Source: Marasmius tenuissimus (lineage: Eukaryota > Basidiomycota > Agaricomycetes > Agaricales > Marasmiaceae). Taken from it: a stretch of 64,000 bases of DNA. Both the position numbers and the translations under genes were made by a program. Below the pieces are notes generated by a model that was not told the DNA's origin, searched no databases, and saw only the letters and a program-made list of their open reading frames with translations. The stretch's first letter is position 1, and every line of letters starts with the position of its first letter. The stretch is taken from positions 248,001 through 312,000 of the forward strand of contig JAQOTA010000022.1 of the NCBI GenBank assembly GCA_029532415.1, given 5' to 3'. Below, in pieces: positions 58,309-64,000 of this stretch.

Positions 58309-59358
58309 ATGCTCTCTTCAATTCTCTTCTCCATCGCGCTGCTGATAGCCTCAGGACAGTCACTGGGTACTGACCAAGCGTACACTTTTCGACGCGTCGA
58401 CGCGTACCCGGGCGATGTCGATTCCGATGAAATTCTTCAGCTTCATCGACGGCCTCTGTTGCACCATCATCATAGTCGTAAGCGATCTGGCCGACGAGAT
58501 GGGCGGAATGAGGCGCCGGATCTGGGCACAATCGAAGACCTCGAGCATGGCGAACTGGAACAACGAGGGGCTCCTGATGGGAATGGTGAAGACGAGGACG
58601 GAGTGCTGTACATGCAGTCGGACAGCTGGGAAGAGAGCGTTTTGAACCTTCATAACGAGCACCGGGCAAGGTTCCAGTCGCCAAACCTTTCATGGAGTTA
58701 TAAGCTCTACGAGGATGCACAAGAATACGCGAGGCAATGCAAGCCATACCACAGGTTCGTCTTATTTTGTCGACGTAAAACGCATGCAGTAACTTCTCGA
58801 ACCTTTTCGCTAGCGGTACTGAACAGGGGGAGAACCTGGCTGCGAATACCAGAAAGGGCTACAGCTTCAAGAACGCCATGGACGACTGGATGGCAGAGTA
58901 TTGTACGTGATCCACCGTTACTTGAACATCAGCCTATTCCTGACTTGAGGGTCTTCACCGTGAAGCTCACTATCAATGTATGTGCTGCGCTGCACTTTCG
59001 ATCCTGTGGTCAAAACCTAAACCTGTCAACCTAGATGACAACCCCCCTCCGCAGGGATCACCCGGCACTGGTCACTTCACGCAGGTAAGCCTTCCTTTGT
59101 CTTGAATAGGGTACTGAGGTTGATTGAATCCATTCGGGAATTCAGGTGGTTTGGAAGGCGACGACGGAAGTTGGTTGTGCAAAGGCTCGATGTAAGAATA
59201 TGTTCAAGAGCGGAAAGGTCGCGACAAGCTTTGTGTGTCGATATTGGCCTCCCGGGAACTTTCGAGGAGAATATGGGTGAGTTTGTCATCGAAAGTCATG
59301 TCGATCTGCTTCTGATCTTGACGAAATCAGCCGGAACGTGGATAGGCCCGCATACTAG
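58309..59358 (+). CDS. Secreted CAP/PR-1-like protein, copy 2 (251 aa)
   Basis: Six exons (58309-58754, 58814-58902, 58966-58977, 59035-59084, 59146-59276, 59331-59358) match copy 1 in position and phase. The third exon is again 12 nt, and exons 5 and 6 have exactly the same lengths (131 and 28 bp). A signal peptide (MLSSILFSIALLIASGQSLG) starts at 58309; I preferred it to the upstream in-frame ATG because that would bury the leader. A histidine-rich stretch (HRRPLLHHHHSRKR) and acidic segment precede the CAP domain: NLHNEHRARFQ, GENLAANTRKGYS, GHFTQVVWKATTEVGCA, FVCRYWPPGNFRG. Cavity His/Glu/His are present. Expected extracellular lipid-binding role as for copy 1. HHHH could bind metal; this is inference. 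Confidence 0.85.
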
Positions 59359-59593
59359 AGGATTTCGCAAGTGTACTAACATGCTTTGTACCGAATTTCA
59401 TACAACCTACAGCAAGAACACAGTGCATATCAGGATAAACAACTCGCTGGGGAGGAGATTTTAGCTAACATACCTGCCAGCTATGGGTGCGTGTCGCAGC
59501 ATCACGCCCACTGGGACTAGTACTGTACCGGCAACAGCGGGAGTGAGCTCCAAGCTCATGATCAGGGGACCCGGGCTTGCCTTGATACCTCGC
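59359..59593. other. Intergenic
   Basis: This stretch is the 3' flank of CAP copy 2 and the upstream part of the CipC-like promoter. No gene was seen. Confidence 0.35.
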
Positions 59594-59609
59594 TTATCTT
59601 ATCTTATCC
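59594..59609. promoter_or_regulatory. Three tandem GATA-factor sites
   Basis: TTATCTTATCTTATCC contains three overlapping-phase TTATC (GATAA on the other strand) elements about 80-95 bp upstream of the CipC-like start codon. Clustered HGATAR sites are classic targets of fungal GATA regulators for nitrogen, iron or light responses. Function here is inferred from position and clustering. Confidence 0.5.
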
Positions 59610-59689
59610 TTCCCTTAGCCTGGACCCCGTCATGACATTGTTGCATGTAAAGCTTTCCATCGCATCATCGCCTCCAATCTGGCTTACCC

Positions 59690-60790
59690 ATGGACCTCGA
59701 CGTCTTGAAAGGCCTCAAACTCACCGACGAGAAGAATAAGCACGACTCCCGCGTGGACGTACATGCCGCAACGTCCTCGGAGACACTGAAGCACGAGAAT
59801 CTATTCGATAAGCTGTCCAACACTTTCAGTGGTGATAAGGCCCCACCTCCCGTTGCTGTCGCCGCCCCTCCCCCAGAGCCAGAGCATGGAATGCTAGACA
59901 AAATAAGCCATGCCTTCGGCGGCCATTCTGATCCACCACCGCCAGTTCAGCCAATTGCCGCGGACCCCAAGCACGAAGGCTTTCTCACGAAAGCTTCCCA
60001 CTTGCTCGGTGGTGAGACTGAAGTTGTCAGTGCACCACCCCCACCTCCACCCGAGCCCAAGCGTGAGCATCTGCTCGATAAGATCGCTGGTGCGCTTGGT
60101 GGACGTGAAGAGGCTCAACCCCCTCCCCCTCCTCCTCCGGAGCATAAGAACATCTTCGAGAAGATAGGTGATGCTTTTGGCGGGGAAAAGCCTATACAAC
60201 CTCCCCCTCCCCCTCCCAAGCCCGAAGGGCTGTCGGATAAGATTCACACTGCCCTGCATGGAGACGAACGAAAGGCAGCATCCGAACAGCAGGCAGCAGG
60301 AGAAGGTATCCTCGACAAGTTGGGGCTTGGGCATCAGCCCGAGTCGGTTCCGCCAAAGGAGCAGAGTCTATTGGACCGAATCGGTTCGTCCTTCCATCAC
60401 GAACCTCCTAGGGAACCGACTCTTGGGGAGAAGATTGGGAGTTCGCTCGGTTTAGGAAAGACTGAGCAGCAAGAAGGTACGTCTTCTTGTCACTTACGCG
60501 TTGATGAACCTCCGTCTTATGCTCCTTGTTTTCCCCTTCGGACCCACAAGACCATCTTGATAAGAGTAAGTGGCTATCCCCGACTCCCGTTTATCGAGAC
60601 CCGCTGATTTCGCTACTTTCTTTCTCCCCTTCCAGCCATTGATTTCGTCCAGGAACACGTCCTACGTCAGGGTCCACAGGACAACGAATCCCACTTCGAA
60701 CAATGGAAAGATGACCGCATTGCGGGCACGATTCGTTCACAATATGAAAAAGCTACAAGGCACGAATTACCCGGTAAAGAAAAGAAGTAG
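59690..60790 (+). CDS. CipC-like stress protein with amphipathic DKI-GG repeats (318 aa)
   Basis: Three exons (59690-60476, 60551-60565, 60636-60790) join in phase; the middle one is only 15 bp. The first exon encodes about nine copies of a short amphipathic unit separated by proline-rich linkers (PPPPPPEPK): NLFDKLSNTFSG, GMLDKISHAFGG, HLLDKIAGALGG, NIFEKIGDAFGG, SLLDRIGSSFHH and others. The C-terminal 50 residues (DHLDKTIDFVQEHVLRQG, NESHFEQWKDDRIAGTIRSQ) match the CipC family, first described as concanamycin-induced protein C and common in stress- and infection-induced fungal transcripts. No leader peptide, so probably cytosolic. The repeats look like membrane-surface helices. Biochemical role unknown. 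Three GATA sites lie just upstream. Confidence 0.8.
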
Positions 60791-62094
60791 AAAGACTTGA
60801 CGAATGATCCTGGTTTGGGGATAATGTAGGCGGCCGAACCTTGAGTTTCAGACCAGAAATTGTGCTGGAAGAAGGACCCTCTCTGACCCTTCATGTATCC
60901 AAATGGTATTAATGAACGTTTATAGTGTGTTGGTTTCACGTTGGAAAGTTACCACGCCAACTGAGGATGTACCATGTAGGGCACGGCAGCAGGTGTATCG
61001 CTTTCGGAGTTTCGGGTTCGGATACTTCGGCATTTTCCCTGCCTATCCTAGGTTATCGCCTTTTTGGGACATTGAAGTCCAACCTTGACCAAGACCTTCT
61101 GCTCTTTCAGGGAGTTATGCAAGGATTTCCCGCCGCCGTTTTGGTCGCTTTAGTATCAGATCGGGACAGAGGCGCCTTAGGACACGAGGCACTCGCAATT
61201 CCGGCTTGAGACTACTGTGGCCACTCGGAGAACTCAGAACCGTCGACTTAGTCTGGTGTAGTGACAAGCTGGAAGGGAGGAATTTCCGCAGCTGTTGTGA
61301 GATGTATCTCATAGGTAAGTGCACCTAGCGATCTACTCAAGGCTGATTTAGGTAGCATGAATTAGAGCGGCCCTGCCAGTCACTTGGTAGCCCAGCTTGA
61401 ACCCAGCCCTAAATGGTTCAATGGTCATCTTCTGGCAAGGTTCACTTCCGCAACCTTAACCAAAGGAGGGACAACGCAGGTCAGAGTCAAAGTCCCGATG
61501 CCTTTTTCCCTCGTGGCTCATGGATGATCATCGAAAACAATAAAAGGATTATAGGTCCTTGTTTGCCGACGACTCGTTATGCTTGTCTTTTGAGTCCGGT
61601 CGTTGTGTCCTTTGTTCTCAAAAACTTATCGTTTGCGCGCTGACGCCAACTATACCAGATCTGTAACAACGGAAACGTGGATGATGTGGAACCACCATGG
61701 CCCATGACAGGACCCATCTTGCACCATTCGTGCGGGAGGGCTCTCTTTCAACCTATCCAGTTCAACCAACACTTTTCCAGAGCCGCGGTCTCATGGACAC
61801 CCACTGCTATGGGGCCCTTATGATATGCCTCATTCCCGTTACAAAGTACTTCAACTGATATCTATAGGTGAGTCATCCAAGGTCTTTGCCCGTCAACGGG
61901 TTCACAATTGTAATCCTAAAGCTTTTGCTCCTCAATAGAGGCTTCTGCAAGAGATTATCGATTATCAGTTACGATATCTGCCACTAGCTGTTGAATTTTC
62001 ATCGCCAGAATGATGAGACGTGGACTTGCAGCGCGACAATGGCCCTCAACAAGTGATCGCCTGTTCACACTGCCTCAGATTCTCCATACCCCCT
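60791..62094. other. Intergenic, nothing recognised
   Basis: This stretch is the 3' flank of the CipC-like gene and the promoter of the ABC transporter. A plus-strand frame at 61413-61643 has no features. No repeat or RNA was seen. Confidence 0.35.
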
Positions 62095-62100
62095 TATAAG
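62095..62100 (+). promoter_or_regulatory. TATA-like box of the ABC transporter gene
   Basis: TATAAG lies about 80 bp upstream of the ATG at 62179, which has a strong CACCATGGG context. Confidence 0.5.
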
Positions 62101-62178
62101 TGGTCTCGCCGCCGCTCTTTCCGCTAGTTCAAGCTTTTGTTCTATACTCTCCGCGTTCACTTACGCCATAAACTCACC

Positions 62179-64000
62179 ATGGGAGGTCCCACACCCAACG
62201 GCTGTTCCTCACCACCGTCCATACCTTCCAATATCGAACTCTCGTCCTCGGAGGGTTGCCTAGAGTCTGTTTCTCTCGGAGTGCATCGCGTCTATCTTGT
62301 GAAAGACTCATTCGACCTCAACTTCCTTCGCCACGGTGCTCAGGTGCTGACGAACTGGAAGCGCCACCTTTCATTGGCTACGCGGCTTCTGACAGAGCTC
62401 GCATCTTTCAACTACAACCTTCTCATCTTCTACATTATTCTAGAAACCTGCCTGCAACTGGAGAGGACAGTTTTGCTAAGCATTGAGGTCTACATCATGC
62501 GGACAGTAAGATTCATCCTCAATCGGTCCCGATCAGTTTTTCACTGACTTCCATCATAGATTGAAACAGGGTTGGTAGCTCACTCAATCGACACAATCGC
62601 GGTGGCCAAAGCCATAGTACTGCGAACGTTCGTTGTGGCGGTTTTCTCTATGGCTGGTCGCTTGGGGTGCGTGAATCTCGTCCTTTCACGCTTCACGAAT
62701 ATGGCATAGTTCTGATGCTTGCGTGGCGGCAGGGAGCGGGTTGGTCGCGATTTCCAAGTCGGAGTCAATTACTACTACGAGGAGATCCTTTACAAAGGTG
62801 TGATTGTCCGTTAATGTCACCCTACCGCGGGCTGAGTCGATATCGTTTTCGGTGGATAGACAAGATTGTGGATGTTGTGACTTTGGAAGACGATGGTAAG
62901 TGCATTGTGCGACCTTGGCAACGCGCCTCTTGGCAACGCGCCTCTCAAGCACGCTGTTCTCAGATGAAGAGCTACACGGCGGAATCACATCAGATATTCC
63001 GTGGAGGGCTTTTCACCGACTCGTCTGTTTCTATGGCTACTTAGTGGGATTCGTCGGAAACGCTGCCTTCATCGGGAACATCGTTCGCCACGAGAATCAC
63101 GGCCTTGTGCTTGTTCTGCTATGTCTGGCACCAACATTCCTGGAGTTTCTCTTGACAAAGAATATGTGGATTCTTCGTATGTTTTCTTCAACGATCGTCT
63201 TCTTGAACAAGGGCATTGACGACTCCCTCAAGCGAGAATTACTGAAGCCGTGAATCCCCACTACCTGAGGATGCGCTCGCTACTGAACTTGGCACACAAG
63301 AAACACAGGTACGATATACTGTCCGGAAACGTCTCTCGGTATCTGTATCAAGGTAAGCACTGTCGCCAAACGAAAGCGAAAGTATCAGGTGGCTGATATT
63401 CCCGTAACAGAGTACAGGAAAGCGTGCCGCGCTGTGGGTCCTGTTTCGCTCGATAGTCCCGAGAATATATACAGGCGGGATAATCTCTCGTGGGCGGCCA
63501 CCACGCTAAGTGCTATCGCTGGAGACTTCACCATGGCGAGTTCCGTTTCGAGGACCTGTTCTAGGCCTGCACCTAACAAACACTTCACAGATTTATCACG
63601 CATCTCTCGCGATATTTGTTTCGCACCGAGCAAGCATGGCCCTTTTCACCGCAATTCGACACGTCGCTCCGACCCTCCTCCCATGTTTCAGCAGTATCTT
63701 TCACAGCACGGATCAAATTATTCAGAGTCTTTCTCAACTTCAGGATCTGTACAACGTTCAGGCTCGTAAAAATCAGCGCAAGATTAACGGAAACTTGCGC
63801 TATCCCAACTCTGCAGAAGAAATCTGCGGGATGAGATTGGAGTTAAGGTCCGATTTTTCCAGCCTCGATCCACTTCAACTCGTCATGAGGACACTTACAC
63901 TAATCCCGTCCAGGAATGTTACTTTTTCCTACCCTGGGACCCCCGATCAGAAAGCTCTTGACAATGTATCCGCTGAGATAGGCCCCGGCCAATTGGTCGC
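62179..64000 (+). CDS. ABC transporter, half-size type, 3' end outside the window
   Basis: Nine exons fit by phase: 62179-62505, 62560-62666, 62733-62797, 62860-62895, 62964-63176, 63233-63352, 63411-63535, 63591-63847 and 63914 onward. The membrane part shows segments such as NLLIFYIILETCLQ, CFYGYLVGFVGNAAFIGNIV and LVLVLLCLAPTFLEFLL, then YLRMRSLLNLAHKKHRYDIL, typical of intracellular loops. The last exon enters the nucleotide-binding domain: RNVTFSYPGTPDQKALDNVS with the A-loop Tyr, then IGPGQLVA; Walker A would be just beyond 64000. The intron at 63536-63590 uses a GC donor (ATG|GCGAGT) with a perfect CTAAC branch site. The membrane region is weakly conserved, as in a lineage-specific fungal group of half-transporters. 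Substrate unknown. Confidence 0.75.
62914..62943. repeat. Tandem 15-bp duplication in an intron
   Basis: CTTGGCAACGCGCCT occurs twice head to tail inside the fourth intron (62896-62963) of the ABC transporter gene. It lengthens that intron without affecting splice sites. Confidence 0.7.

Noticed and set aside
1..64000. Search for CRISPR arrays, rRNA, retrotransposon LTRs and a full transposase
   Set aside because: No regularly spaced repeats, rRNA blocks, long direct terminal repeats or DDE/RT domain motifs were seen by eye; small or very old elements could be missed.

Overview
The window is nuclear DNA from a filamentous basidiomycete, most likely an agaric (Agaricomycetes, Agaricales). Genes are split by many short introns (about 45-85 bp, GT...YAG with CTRAY-like branch sites), and the gene content is typical of mushrooms: a DUF6593 protein, a Zn2Cys6 factor, an F-box protein of an expanded agaric family, several large lineage-specific proteins, CAP/PR-1 secreted proteins and a CipC-like stress protein. 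Exon structures below were assembled by hand from splice signals and reading phase. I saw no tRNA, rRNA or CRISPR array.

Left part (0-23 kb): a poorly preserved stretch holds an unrecognised protein and a frameshifted F-box gene. It is followed by a 915-bp non-autonomous hAT-like element with a perfect 8-bp target-site duplication. On the minus strand come a Doa10/MARCH6-type ER ubiquitin ligase, a Zn2Cys6 transcription factor, a 981-residue agaric-specific protein and an acidic nuclear-type protein. Next to these lies a decayed, internally deleted copy of the FACT subunit Pob3/SSRP1, then a small RING protein interrupted by one base in an A8 run.

Middle (23-43 kb): a small secreted protein, a dead type-B carboxylesterase (nucleophile serine and one tryptophan codon lost), a tandem triplet of isochorismatase-like cysteine hydrolases (middle copy clean, first divergent, third broken), an aldo/keto reductase carrying an unusual N-terminal extension of about 200 residues, a C2-domain protein, and an intact 12-TM MFS transporter. 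The enzyme and transporter content suggests a detoxification or catabolic neighbourhood that has been duplicating and decaying, but no shared pathway is shown.

Right part (43-64 kb): two large disordered agaric proteins, a DUF6593 protein, a tandem pair of secreted CAP proteins with identical exon architecture including a 12-nt micro-exon, a repeat-bearing CipC-like protein behind three tandem GATA sites, and the 5' two-thirds of an ABC transporter that runs off the right edge just before its Walker A. Long stretches between genes (37-40, 45-48, 50-52.6 and 54-57 kb) contain no gene I can support.
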